The position numbers were made by a program, and so were the translations under genes. Shown in pieces: positions 25,789-34,107 of a DNA stretch of 64,000 bases (position 1 is the first letter of the stretch; every line of letters begins with the position of its first letter). Source of the stretch: Acidobacteriota bacterium (lineage in GTDB: Bacteria; Acidobacteriota; Thermoanaerobaculia; Gp7-AA8); NCBI GenBank assembly GCA_019244185.1, contig JAFATB010000022.1:248001-312000 (forward strand). Reading direction: 5' to 3'. The notes below the pieces were generated by a model that was not told the origin of the DNA, did not search any database, and saw only the letters and a program-made list of their open reading frames with translations.

Positions 25789-26429
25789 AGGTCAATTACT
25801 ACGAGATTCTGGGCGTCGAGCGCTCCGCGACCGACGAGCAGATCAAGAGGCGCTTCCGCGATCTCGCGCGGGAGCAGCACCCGGACCGCTACCGAGGCCC
25901 TGACAAGGCCGACGCGGAGCGCCGCTTTCAGACCCTCACCGAAGCCTTCAACGTGCTCACCAACGCCGAGAAACGCCGCCAGCACGACTCCGAGATCGCC
26001 GGCGGCGGAACGCGCGGGGCGGACTTCGTGCAAGTGGCCAAGGTCTACATGGCCAAAGGCGTGAAGGCATACAAGGACGGCGACATGCGCGCCGCGTACG
26101 AAAACTTCGACATGGCCGTCAAGCACAACCCGCAGGACGGCAAAGGCTTTCATTACCTCGCGCTCGCCGGCGCGCGCATCCGCGGCTACGAGCGCCAGGC
26201 CGTGCAGGCCATCGAGAGCGCCGTGCAGCGTGATCCGATGAACGGACAATATCTGCGCGACGCGGGTCTGATCTGCAAACGCGCCGGCCTCAATGCGAAA
26301 GCCGAGCGGTACCTCGAAGAGGCGCTGCAGTGGGACGGCTCGAACGTTGAAGTGCAGGCGGCGCTCGCGGAACTGCGCGGCACGAAGGAAAGCGGAAAGG
26401 GCGGCTTCTCGATTTTCGGGAAGCGCTGA
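25785..26429 (+). CDS. DnaJ-domain protein with TPR repeats
   Basis: 214 residues. J domain at ~4-66 with the HPD motif at 32-34 (LAREQHPDRYRG) that stimulates Hsp70 ATPase. A glycine-containing linker (IAGGGTRGADF) is followed by three TPR-like helix pairs (AKGVKAYKDGDMRAAYENFDMAVKHNP; GFHYLALAGARIRGYERQAVQAIESAVQRDP; QYLRDAGLICKRAGLNAKAERYLEEALQWD). Lacks the zinc domain of true DnaJ, so it is a type III co-chaperone. Related proteins are common in Acidobacteriota and Myxococcota next to chemosensory or shape genes. Start ATG overlaps the previous stop. Confidence 0.8.
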   Translation: MKVNYYEILGVERSATDEQIKRRFRDLAREQHPDRYRGPDKADAERRFQTLTEAFNVLTNAEKRRQHDSEIAGGGTRGADFVQVAKVYMAKGVKAYKDGDMRAAYENFDMAVKHNPQDGKGFHYLALAGARIRGYERQAVQAIESAVQRDPMNGQYLRDAGLICKRAGLNAKAERYLEEALQWDGSNVEVQAALAELRGTKESGKGGFSIFGKR

Positions 26430-26433
26430 TTGC

Positions 26434-27192
26434 ATGGACGTCAAGGCATACGGCCTCACCCACGTCGGCCGCCAGAGGCAGCACAACGAAGACGCGTTTC
26501 TCGTCGAAGACGATGCGCGGCTCTTCCTCGTCGCCGACGGCATGGGAGGTCACGCCGCGGGCGAGATCGCCTCGCGGATCGCCGTCGACTCGATCTCGGA
26601 ATTCATCCTCCACACGAAAGAAGACGACGGCACCTGGCCGCACGCGTACGACGAGCATTTCCGCCGCTCGACGAATCGCCTCATGGCCGCCGTGCGCATG
26701 GCCAACTCGCGCGTGCTCGAGGCGATGCGCAAGGACGCGCGCCTGCGCGGCATGGGCACGACCGTCGTGGCCTGCCTCGCCGACGAGGGCACGGTCTCGG
26801 TCGCGCACGTCGGCGACTCGCGCGCGTATCTGATTCGCGCCGGCCAGCTCTCGCGTATCACGAACGATCACTCGTGGGTCTTCGAGCAGGTGCAGGCGGG
26901 CATGCTCACCGAGGCGGAAGCGGAGAAGCATCCGCTGCGCAACGTCATCACGCGCGCGCTCGGCGGCGCGCTGCAGGTGACGCCGGACGCGTCCGAGACC
27001 GAGGCGCAGAAGGGCGACGTCTTCCTGCTCTGCTCGGACGGACTGACCGGCATGGTCCCTGAAAGTGAGATCCTGCGCATCGTGACGGCGAATGACGGCG
27101 ATCTGCAGAAAGCCTGTCAACAGCTCATCGATGCGGCCAACGAGCGCGGCGGTCTCGACAACGTCACCGCGGTCCTCGTGAAAACCGTTTAG
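26434..27192 (+). CDS. PP2C-family serine/threonine protein phosphatase
   Basis: 252 residues from ATG 26434, 4 nt after the preceding stop. All PP2C metal motifs are present: RQHNEDAF (about 20), VADGMGGHAAGEIAS (about 35-49), MGTTVVACL, HVGDSRAYLI, FLLCSDGLTG (about 190), and GLDNVTAVLV near the end. Complete catalytic domain without extra regions, probably soluble, reversing Hanks-type kinase phosphorylation; no such kinase is in the window. The next gene (SelW-like) begins 11 nt after the stop. Confidence 0.9.
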   Translation: MDVKAYGLTHVGRQRQHNEDAFLVEDDARLFLVADGMGGHAAGEIASRIAVDSISEFILHTKEDDGTWPHAYDEHFRRSTNRLMAAVRMANSRVLEAMRKDARLRGMGTTVVACLADEGTVSVAHVGDSRAYLIRAGQLSRITNDHSWVFEQVQAGMLTEAEAEKHPLRNVITRALGGALQVTPDASETEAQKGDVFLLCSDGLTGMVPESEILRIVTANDGDLQKACQQLIDAANERGGLDNVTAVLVKTV

Positions 27193-27203
27193 AAGGATCG
27201 CAC

Positions 27204-27431
27204 GTGCACGTTCGAATCGATTACTGCGGCGTCTGAAACTACTTGCCACGGGCCTCCAGTCTGGCGGCCGAGATCAAGAAGACCCTGGGATACGACAGCG
27301 AGATCGTTCGCGGCAGCGGCGGCATCTTCGTCGTGACCGTCGACAACCGCGTCCTCTTCTCGAAGAAAGAAGAAGGACGCTTCCCGCGCGAGAGCGAGAT
27401 CATCGAGAAGATTCGCGAGATCCAGTCTTGA
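27204..27431 (+). CDS. SelW-like (Rdx family) selenoprotein with UGA-encoded selenocysteine
   Basis: 75 residues if the TGA at 27234-27236 is read as selenocysteine. From GTG 27204 the frame reads MHVRIDYCGV-U-NYLPRASSLAAEIKK, giving the C8-G-V-U11 redox motif; bacterial SelW/SelT/SelH-type Rdx proteins have C-x-x-C or C-x-x-U followed by NYLPRA at this place. AAGGA (27193-27197) lies 6 nt before GTG. The rest (SEIVRGSGGIFVVTVDNRVLFSKKEEGRFPRE) is the rest of the thioredoxin-like Rdx fold at normal length. A hairpin with GU in its loop begins 15 nt after the TGA. A start at 27243 would delete the active site. It probably acts as a cytoplasmic thiol/selenol oxidoreductase. TTGA overlap with the next gene. 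Confidence 0.85.
27234..27269 (+). promoter_or_regulatory. Candidate bacterial SECIS element
   Basis: After the UGA (27234-27236): GGCC (27251-27254) pairs with GGCC (27266-27269), a U-C mismatch, then CCA (27256-27258) pairs with UGG (27262-27264), leaving a GUC loop (27259-27261). The loop starts 22 nt after UGA and begins with GU, within the known spacing and loop preference of bacterial SECIS hairpins read by SelB. Confidence 0.6.
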
Positions 27432-27772
27432 GCAGCAACGAGCCGTCTTTCATCGAGCGCATCGCCGAAAGCGTGCAGATGCACGCGAACGCGAAGCAGG
27501 TCTACGGCGAGCCGATCGAGCGCGGCGGCATGACGCTCATTCCGGTCGCGCGCGTGCAGTGGGGCTTCGGCGCCGGCACCCTCGGGCGCGGCACGCGCGG
27601 CGGCGGCGGAGGCGGCGGCGTGCGCGCGTATCCCTCCGGCTTCATCGAACTGCACGACGGCCACGCGGCGTTCCGCGCCATTCACGACGCACACTCGACC
27701 GCTCTCCTCGGCGGCGTCGCGCTCGGCGGCCTCGTCGCCGGTCTCGTTCTCGGACGGCTTCTCCGCCGCTAG
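27428..27772 (+). CDS. GerW/YtfJ-family protein
   Basis: 114 residues from TTG 27428, overlapping the SelW-like stop. The pattern GEPIERGGMTLIPVARVQWGFGAGTLGRG, a glycine run, and AYPSGFIEL match the Spore_YtfJ/GerW family, with a hydrophobic C-terminal span (ALLGGVALGGLVAGLVLGRLL). The family is named for a Bacillus spore protein but homologues occur widely in non-sporulating bacteria; the molecular function is unclear. Linked in one coupled unit with the selenoprotein. Confidence 0.7.
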   Translation: MSSNEPSFIERIAESVQMHANAKQVYGEPIERGGMTLIPVARVQWGFGAGTLGRGTRGGGGGGGVRAYPSGFIELHDGHAAFRAIHDAHSTALLGGVALGGLVAGLVLGRLLRR

Positions 27773-27777
27773 CCCAC

Positions 27778-27783
27778 TACAAT
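27778..27783 (+). promoter_or_regulatory. -10 TACAAT, 7 nt before GTG 27791
   Basis: TACAAT ends 7 nt ahead of the GTG of the GAF/HD-GYP gene; no ribosome site lies between. The predicted transcription start coincides with the start codon, suggesting a leaderless mRNA. No good -35 was found. Confidence 0.5.
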
Positions 27784-27790
27784 CATCGCC

Positions 27791-29545
27791 GTGCATCCCG
27801 ACGTCGAGGAAGTGCGGCCGAAGCTGAAGGAGATCCTCTACGACTGCGCGGTCGAGATCCGCGCGACGAAGGCCGCGCTTTATCTGTCGACTGCCGCGAG
27901 CCGCTACGAGCTCGTCACCGAGTACGGCTTCCGCGGCAACCTGCGCACGCTGACGGACGACACGGATCCCGTCGTCGATCGCTGCGGCCGCGGCCGGACG
28001 CCGTTCTACGTGAACGGCGTCGGCGCCGAGCCGCGCTTCTCGCAGCGGCTGTTCGAGGCGTCGACCGATCGCCTGCTCGTCGCGCCGCTCTACTCGCGCG
28101 GCAAGCTCGTCGGCCTCATCGACATGCGCGACAAAGCCGGCAAGGCGCCGTTCGAGGAAGCGGACGTGCTCAAGGCGCAGTCCATCGCCGACCGCATCGT
28201 CGCGCTGTTCGCGAAGTCGAACCTCTTCGGCCATCACTACATCGCGCTCTCGCGCGCGTCGGGCGAGCATCTCGCGGTCAGCAGCGACCGCGCGGACGAT
28301 GGTCCCGACCGCCCGCTCGTCAGCGCGACGCCGCCCGTGCGCGAGAAGCCGCGCGTCGCGCCCGCGCCACCGCCGCAGCAACAGGCGCCGCCGCCCGCCG
28401 CCGCGCCCGAGCTCGCGCCGCCGCGCGCGATCGGCAACAGCGCGTTCGACGCGAACCGCCTCGCGATTCTCGTCCGCAGCGCGCACGAGGCCGCGAGCCG
28501 CATCGGAACGGCGGATGCCGAGGCGATCGGCGAGACGGAAGTCTCCGCGGCGCGCGACGTGCTGCGCTCGATCCTCCTCGTCCCCGGCGCCATCGCGGCG
28601 GTGTTCTCGACCTTCGGCCACCTCGGCGGCGTGCAGGAGATCGCCGCGCGCACCGCGCTCACCGACGACGCGCAGCGGCTGATTCAGGAGAAGCTCAACG
28701 CGTGGCTCGCCAAGCGCGGCGAAGCGGGCGCGTTCGTGCGCACGAACATCAACGCGCCGTTCGGCACGTCCGCCGCGCCGATCACCGCCGCCGACATCCA
28801 GAAGGTCGTCACCGCGCCGCTGTCTTCGCCCGTGCCGCGCGGTCTGTATCTGACAGTCGTCTTCGCCGCGAAGCCGGAGCGCGCGACGCACGATCTCCTC
28901 GCGGTGCTGCACGCGCACCTGCAGCTCGTGCTCGAACAATCGCTGCAGCGCGGTGCGGCCGGCTCGCTGCGCGCGCGCATCGCGGAGAAGCTCGTCGAGC
29001 CCGACTTCGCGAAGCTGCCCGCGCTGCGGAGGCACTCCGATCTCGTCTCGCGGCTGACGGAATCGTTCGCGCGTTACATCGGACTGCCCGCCGCCGACGT
29101 CGAGAACGCGCGTCTCGCCGCGCTGGTGCACGACTGCGGCATGCGCCTACTCGACTACGAACGCCTCTATCGCAAGCGCCAGCTCACGCACGAGGATCTG
29201 GCGATGCTGCGCGAGCACGCCACCGTCGGCGCCGCGCTCGTCGAGCCGCTCCTCGGCCCCGACGTCGCGCGCGTCGTGCTCGCGCATCACGAGCGCGTCG
29301 ACGGCCGCGGCTATCCGCACGAGCTGCGCGGCGACGACATCCCGCTCGCCGCGCGCCTGCTGCAGATCGCCGACGCGTGGGTGACGATGATCGATCCGGA
29401 GAGCTACCACGCGCCGGAGCCGTTCTCGAACGCAATCGCCTCCGTCGCGCGCGGCGCGGGCTCGCAGTTCGACGCCGAGCTCGCGCAGAAGTTCATTGAG
29501 TTGATCCGGAGCGGGTCGGCGCGGCCGGCAGCGCCAAAAGCGTAG
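27791..29545 (+). CDS. GAF-domain protein with C-terminal HD-GYP-type phosphohydrolase
   Basis: 584 residues. An N-terminal GAF domain (~10-150; CAVEIRATKAALYLSTAA, LVAPLYSRGKLVGLIDMRDKAGKAPFEEADV) is followed by a low-complexity Pro/Ala/Gln linker (~190-225) and a C-terminal HD domain: LVHDCGMRLLDYE near 447 and HHERVDGRGYPHEL near 499, the two key signatures of HD-GYP cyclic-di-GMP phosphodiesterases. The motif is DGRGYP, close to the canonical. Probably turns a small-molecule signal bound by GAF into c-di-GMP breakdown. Preceded by a near-leaderless promoter. Confidence 0.8.
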   Translation: MHPDVEEVRPKLKEILYDCAVEIRATKAALYLSTAASRYELVTEYGFRGNLRTLTDDTDPVVDRCGRGRTPFYVNGVGAEPRFSQRLFEASTDRLLVAPLYSRGKLVGLIDMRDKAGKAPFEEADVLKAQSIADRIVALFAKSNLFGHHYIALSRASGEHLAVSSDRADDGPDRPLVSATPPVREKPRVAPAPPPQQQAPPPAAAPELAPPRAIGNSAFDANRLAILVRSAHEAASRIGTADAEAIGETEVSAARDVLRSILLVPGAIAAVFSTFGHLGGVQEIAARTALTDDAQRLIQEKLNAWLAKRGEAGAFVRTNINAPFGTSAAPITAADIQKVVTAPLSSPVPRGLYLTVVFAAKPERATHDLLAVLHAHLQLVLEQSLQRGAAGSLRARIAEKLVEPDFAKLPALRRHSDLVSRLTESFARYIGLPAADVENARLAALVHDCGMRLLDYERLYRKRQLTHEDLAMLREHATVGAALVEPLLGPDVARVVLAHHERVDGRGYPHELRGDDIPLAARLLQIADAWVTMIDPESYHAPEPFSNAIASVARGAGSQFDAELAQKFIELIRSGSARPAAPKA

Positions 29546-29552
29546 GCGCCTT

Positions 29553-29558
29553 TATCAT
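29553..29558 (+). promoter_or_regulatory. -10 TATCAT, 6 nt before GTG 29565
   Basis: TATCAT precedes the gatC GTG start by 6 nt without a Shine-Dalgarno, a further case of the leaderless arrangement seen at 27778 and 31226. Confidence 0.4.
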
Positions 29559-29564
29559 GCGCGC

Positions 29565-29849
29565 GTGAACATCGACCGCAACGAAGCGCGCCGCATCGCC
29601 GCGCTCGCGCATCTCGAGCTCGACGAGCCCGCGCTCGACCGTATGGCCGCCGAGATGACGAAGATCCTCACGTACATCGATCAGCTGCGCGAGATCGACA
29701 CGACCGGCTTCGACGAACGCGCCGCGACGGAGACGCCGCTGCGCGACGACCATCCACGGCCGTCGACCGAGCGCGACGCCGTCGCCGCGAATGCGCCCGC
29801 GTGGCGCGACGGTTTCTTCGTCGTGCCGAAGGTGATCGGCGGTGAGTGA
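29565..29849 (+). CDS. gatC: Asp-tRNA(Asn)/Glu-tRNA(Gln) amidotransferase subunit C
   Basis: 94 residues, GTG start. Typical short GatC: NIDRNEARRIAALAHLELDEPAL, MTKILTYIDQLREIDT, ETPLRDDHP and a C-terminal FFVVPKVIGGE. GatC stabilises GatA and binds GatB in the complex that amidates misacylated tRNA. It overlaps gatA by 8 bp. gatB is not in the window. Confidence 0.92.
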   Translation: MNIDRNEARRIAALAHLELDEPALDRMAAEMTKILTYIDQLREIDTTGFDERAATETPLRDDHPRPSTERDAVAANAPAWRDGFFVVPKVIGGE

Positions 29850-31245
29850 CGTTCTCGAACTGCCGTGGACCGAGGCGCGCGAGGAAGTCTCGCCGCGCGA
29901 GTACGTCGACGCCTGCCTGCGCGCGATCGGCACGCACAATCGTTCGCTGAACGCATTTCTCAGCGTCAACGACGTTGCGCCCGAAGGCTCGCTGCCGATC
30001 GCGGTCAAAGACAACATCGTCACCACAGACTTGCCGACGACATGCGCGTCGGCGATCCTGCGGAACTTCCGCTCGCCGTTCGATGCCACCGCCATCGCGC
30101 GGCTGCGCGCGCGCGGCGCGTCGATCGTCGGCAAGACGAACCTCGACGAGTTCGCGATGGGCTCATCGACGGAGCACTCCGCGTTCGGTCCGACGCGCAA
30201 TCCGTGGGATCCGACGCGCGTGCCCGGCGGCTCGTCGGGCGGATCCACCGCCGCGGTGGCGGCGCGGCTCGTCCCCGCGGCGCTCGGGTCGGAAACGGGC
30301 GGCTCGGTGCGGCAGCCGGCGGCGCTCTGCGGCATCGTCGGACTCAAGCCGACGTACGGCCGCATCAGCCGCAACGGCCTCGTCGCGTTCGCGTCGAGCC
30401 TCGATCAGATCGGCATCGCCACGAAGACCGTTCGCGACTGCGCGGAAATCCTCGGCATCATCGCGGGGCACGATCCGTACGACTCGACGTCGAGCACCGA
30501 ACCGGTCGACGACTACGCCGCCGATCTCGCATCGGGCGTGAAGGGTCTCCGCTTCGGCATCGTGCGCGAGGCGCTCGCGCAGCTCACCGGCGAAGTGCGC
30601 GCGAACTTCGACGCCGCGGTCGCGGTGCTGCGCGGCGGCGGCGCGATCGTGGAGGAAGCGTCCGTGCCGTCGATCGGCAGCGCGGTCGCCATCTACTACA
30701 TCGTCGCGAACGCGGAGGCGAGCGCGAACCTGTCGCGGTTCGACGGCATCCGCTACGGCTATCGCAGCGAACGCGCGCGGACGCTCGACGCGGTGTACGC
30801 GGAGTCGCGCGGCGACGGCTTCGGCCCGGAAGTGAAGCGGCGGATCATGCTCGGCACGTTCGCGCTCTCGTCCGGCTACTACGACGCGTACTACAGCCGC
30901 GCGCAGCGCGTGCGCGCGAAGCTGCGGCACGAGTTCGCGGAAGCGTTCCGCGCGTTCGATTTCCTGATCACGCCGACGACGCCGGAGTCCGCGTTTCCGA
31001 TCGGCGCGAAGACGGACGATCCGCTGTCGATGTACCTCAACGACATCTTCACCGCGCCCGCGAACCTCGTCGGCATTCCGGCGATCGCCGTGCCGTCCGG
31101 CTTCGATCGCGCCGGGCTGCCGCTCTCGCTGCAGTTCATGGCCACGCATTTCGCGGAGCGCGCGCTCTTTCGCGCCGCGGCGTTTTACGAGCGCGAGACC
31201 CACTACTGGCGCCGCGCGCCGATGCTACAATCGGAGCGTGCGTAG
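29842..31245 (+). CDS. gatA: Asp-tRNA(Asn)/Glu-tRNA(Gln) amidotransferase subunit A
   Basis: 467 residues from GTG 29842. Amidase-signature catalytic triad is visible: Lys56 in LPIAVKDNI, the cis-Ser in VPGGSSGGSTAAVAA (about 130), and the nucleophile Ser in GSETGGSVRQPAALCG (about 155). Further down: KPTYGRISRNGLVAFASSLDQIG and DFLITPTTPESAF. It releases ammonia from glutamine for GatB. The presence of GatCA implies indirect Asn- and/or Gln-tRNA synthesis. It overlaps the amidase gene by 8 bp. Confidence 0.92.
   Translation: MSDVLELPWTEAREEVSPREYVDACLRAIGTHNRSLNAFLSVNDVAPEGSLPIAVKDNIVTTDLPTTCASAILRNFRSPFDATAIARLRARGASIVGKTNLDEFAMGSSTEHSAFGPTRNPWDPTRVPGGSSGGSTAAVAARLVPAALGSETGGSVRQPAALCGIVGLKPTYGRISRNGLVAFASSLDQIGIATKTVRDCAEILGIIAGHDPYDSTSSTEPVDDYAADLASGVKGLRFGIVREALAQLTGEVRANFDAAVAVLRGGGAIVEEASVPSIGSAVAIYYIVANAEASANLSRFDGIRYGYRSERARTLDAVYAESRGDGFGPEVKRRIMLGTFALSSGYYDAYYSRAQRVRAKLRHEFAEAFRAFDFLITPTTPESAFPIGAKTDDPLSMYLNDIFTAPANLVGIPAIAVPSGFDRAGLPLSLQFMATHFAERALFRAAAFYERETHYWRRAPMLQSERA
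31226..31231 (+). promoter_or_regulatory. -10 TACAAT, 6 nt before GTG 31238
   Basis: TACAAT inside the gatA 3' end, 6 nt ahead of the LysM amidase GTG start. It could give the amidase its own leaderless transcript besides read-through from gatCA. Confidence 0.45.
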
Positions 31246-33130
31246 TGGGTGGGTGGGCTCGATCCTCATAATTGCGGCTTCTGTACTGACGGCCGCCCCC
31301 TCGTCTCCGATCGCCACCGCACAAATCAACAACGAACTGCGCGCGAGCCTCACACGCGACTACGAGCTCGAAGTCCTCGTGCAGCCGCACGACGGCGACG
31401 CGTGGACGCGGCTCGCCAAACGCGTCACCGGCGACGCCGCGAACTGGGAAACGATCGCCGCGTACAGCCAGCTCGACGACCGCCTGCAGAGCGAACAGAA
31501 AGTGCGCGTGCCGTTCGCGCTGCTCCGTCCCTCGCTGCAGCGTGACGTCATCAAGGCGCTCTTTCCGAACGACCACTCCACCGCCGGCGGCTGGCAGCAC
31601 GTCGTCGCCGGCACGTACGGCATCGAAGGCGAATCGCTCTGGAACATCGCGGAGTGGCTCACCGGCGACGGCGCGAACTACACCCTCATCCGCAAAGCCA
31701 ATCCTTCCCAGGGACTCTCGACCCGCAAAGGTGACGTGATCCTCGTTCCCAAACGACTGCTCACCGCCGCATTCGGCGGGAGCATGGAGGAAGAGAATGC
31801 ACCGAAGACGGCAGCAGAGGTTCGGCAACCCGCGGACGATCCGGTTCAGCGTGCAGCAGCGGATGAAAATGTACCGGAGACGACTGCGCAGCCTCTGGGA
31901 ACTGCGGCGCTGACGCCGTCTCCGATTCCGGCGTCCACGCCGTCGCTGTCGCCGGCGTCGCTGTCTTACGTCCGCACGGGCGCCGAGCCGTACGCCGTCT
32001 ATCGACTGCAGCCGGGCGAGGCGCTCTACTCGTCCGTCGCCATCCGCTTCACCGGCCGCGTCTACTCGAAGGACGTCGGCGACGTCGTCGAACGCATCGT
32101 GAAGTTCAACGAGATCGACGACGTCGCCAGGATCCCGGCGAACTATCCGGTGAAGATCCCGATCGCGCTGCTGCTGCCCGAGTATCTGCCGCAGGACGAT
32201 CCGGCGCGCGTCGCGCGCGAGGCCACGCGCCGCGAAAGCGCGAAGGTCGCGCGCCGCACGCGCGCGGCTGGGCTCTCCGGCGTGCAGGTGATCCTCGACG
32301 CGGGCCACGGCGGACGCGACGTCGGCACCGAGCACGAGGACGTGTGGGAGTCGACGTACGTGTACGACGTCGCCTGCCGGCTCAAGGCGCTGCTCGAGAA
32401 AAAGAGCGCGGCGAAAGTGTCGATGACCACGAAGTCGAAGAGCCGCGGCTTTGCGTTCACCGACAGCAACGTCCTCGACGGCGCGAGCGATCACTACGTG
32501 CAGACGACGCCGAAGTATCTGCTCGACGACGCCATCGTCGGCGTGAACCTCCGCTGGTATCTCGCGAACTCGCTCTTCCGCCGTGCGATCAAACAGGGAC
32601 TCGCGCGCGAGAAGGTGCTCTTCCTCTCCATCCACGCCGACTCGCTCCATCCGTCGCTGCGCGGCGCGATGGCGTACATCCCCGGCGCGGGCTACGTGCC
32701 GCCGTCGTATCGCAAGAACGGCGACATCTATCTGACGCGCGAGGAAGTGCGCGAGCAGCCGACCGTGAAGCAGTCGCGCGAGGAAGCGCTCGCCGCCGAA
32801 GGTCTCTCACGCGATTTCGCTGAGTCGATCATGACCTCCTTCCGCAACCTCGGCCTCAAGGTCCATCCGTTCGAAGCGGTGCGCGACAACGTCGTGCGCG
32901 GCGGTCACGAATGGGTTCCCGCCGTCATCCGCTACAACCAGGTTCCCACGCGCATGCTCCTCGAGGTCTGCAACCTCGGCAATCGCTCCGACCGCGAGCT
33001 GATCAAGACCGCGAAGTACCGCCAGCAGCTCGCCGAGGGGATCTATCGCGGCATGATCGACTTCTATGCGACGCAGCAGCAGGACGCGCCCGCGCCCGCC
33101 GTCGTCGCCTCGCGCGGCGCATCGAAGTAG
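31238..33130 (+). CDS. N-acetylmuramoyl-L-alanine amidase (Amidase_3) with LysM-like domains
   Basis: 630 residues from GTG 31238 with a signal peptide (VGSILIIAASVLTAAPSSPIATA). Two LysM-like stretches (YGIEGESLWNIAEWLTGDGANYTLIRKANP...GDVILVPKRL and YRLQPGEALYSSVAIRFTGRV) should hold peptidoglycan. The Amidase_3 zinc domain begins near 345: VILDAGHGGRDVG (His), ESTYVYDVACRL (Glu), LFLSIHADSLHP (His), and LLEVCNLGNRSDRELI (catalytic Glu). It cleaves the amide between MurNAc and the peptide in the periplasm. Long insertions around 380-460 (LDDAIVGVNLRWYL) make it longer than AmiC. Confidence 0.85.
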   Translation: MRSGWVGSILIIAASVLTAAPSSPIATAQINNELRASLTRDYELEVLVQPHDGDAWTRLAKRVTGDAANWETIAAYSQLDDRLQSEQKVRVPFALLRPSLQRDVIKALFPNDHSTAGGWQHVVAGTYGIEGESLWNIAEWLTGDGANYTLIRKANPSQGLSTRKGDVILVPKRLLTAAFGGSMEEENAPKTAAEVRQPADDPVQRAAADENVPETTAQPLGTAALTPSPIPASTPSLSPASLSYVRTGAEPYAVYRLQPGEALYSSVAIRFTGRVYSKDVGDVVERIVKFNEIDDVARIPANYPVKIPIALLLPEYLPQDDPARVAREATRRESAKVARRTRAAGLSGVQVILDAGHGGRDVGTEHEDVWESTYVYDVACRLKALLEKKSAAKVSMTTKSKSRGFAFTDSNVLDGASDHYVQTTPKYLLDDAIVGVNLRWYLANSLFRRAIKQGLAREKVLFLSIHADSLHPSLRGAMAYIPGAGYVPPSYRKNGDIYLTREEVREQPTVKQSREEALAAEGLSRDFAESIMTSFRNLGLKVHPFEAVRDNVVRGGHEWVPAVIRYNQVPTRMLLEVCNLGNRSDRELIKTAKYRQQLAEGIYRGMIDFYATQQQDAPAPAVVASRGASK

Positions 33131-33186
33131 CGTCGCGCGCGTTGCAACGGCGCTTCATCGGAGCGGATCGTGCACCGAATGTTGCT

Positions 33187-34107
33187 ATGGGAGAGTCGCT
33201 GCCGGTCTCGACGAAGATCATCGCTTCGTTGATTGTGCTGGCCGTCGCGTGGGCGCTCTCGGCGCTCGCGCGCTGGATCGCCGAGCGCCGCGGCTCGGCC
33301 GAGCACGTCCGCCGCAAGTTCTGGATTCACCAGCTCGCGCGCGTGCTGATCACGAGCTTGTGGCTCTTCGCGCTGGCGACGTTGTGGATCACCGGCACCG
33401 CGCGCATGGGGACGATCGCCGCCGTGCTGACGGCAGGGCTCACGGTCGCGCTGCAGCGCGTCATCACCTCGATCGCCGGCTACTTCTCGATCCTGCGCGG
33501 GAGCACGTTCACCGTCGGCGACCGCATTACGATGGGCGGCGTGCGCGGCGACGTTGTCGCGCTGAGCTATCTCCGCACGACCATCATGGAGATGGGGCAG
33601 CCGCCCGCCGTGAAGAGCGACGAGCCGGCGATGTGGATCGAAGGGCGCCAGTACACGGGCCGCATCGTGACCATCACGAACGACAAGGACTTCGACACGC
33701 CGGTCTACAACTACACGCGGGAGTTCCCGTACATCTGGGAAGAGATCCGCATCCCCATCAAGTTCGACGCCGACTGGCGCCGCGTCGAGCGCACGCTTCT
33801 GGAACTCGCGGGCAAACACACGGATCCGATCGTGGCCGAGGCGCGCGCCGCGCTGCCGCGTCTTCTCGCGCGGTTCACGTTGTTCGAGCCGCCGCGCATC
33901 GAGCCGGCGACGTTCGTGCGCATCACCGACAACTGGATCGAGCTGACGGTGCGCTTCATCGCCCGCGACCGCGGCGTGCGCGAGCTCAAAAGCGCGATGA
34001 GCCGCGACATCCTCGGCGCGCTCGCGGAGGCGAACATCGACGTCGCATCGACCACGTTCGCGGTCGTCGGGGTGCCGCCGCTGCAGCTCGAGCACGCGCC
34101 GCGCTGA
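33187..34107 (+). CDS. MscS-family mechanosensitive channel
   Basis: 306 residues from ATG 33187. Three membrane spans: IIASLIVLAVAWALSALARWI, VLITSLWLFALATLWIT, and the pore-lining IAAVLTAGLTVALQRVITSIAGYFSIL, followed by the beta domain (FTVGDRITMGGVRGDVVALSYLRTTIME) and the C-terminal alpha/beta domain, as in MscS/YnaI proteins. NDKDFDTPVYNYTREFPYIWEEI is characteristic of this subfamily. Acts as an osmotic safety valve in the inner membrane. Its stop codon is the first bases of the 64-bp repeat array. Confidence 0.85.
   Translation: MGESLPVSTKIIASLIVLAVAWALSALARWIAERRGSAEHVRRKFWIHQLARVLITSLWLFALATLWITGTARMGTIAAVLTAGLTVALQRVITSIAGYFSILRGSTFTVGDRITMGGVRGDVVALSYLRTTIMEMGQPPAVKSDEPAMWIEGRQYTGRIVTITNDKDFDTPVYNYTREFPYIWEEIRIPIKFDADWRRVERTLLELAGKHTDPIVAEARAALPRLLARFTLFEPPRIEPATFVRITDNWIELTVRFIARDRGVRELKSAMSRDILGALAEANIDVASTTFAVVGVPPLQLEHAPR

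Noticed and set aside
27243..27431. A complete 62-residue gene starting at TTG 27243
   Set aside because: There is no ribosome site in front, and it would lack the redox motif. Upstream in the same frame GTG 27204 with AAGGA gives the full Rdx motif if UGA is selenocysteine.
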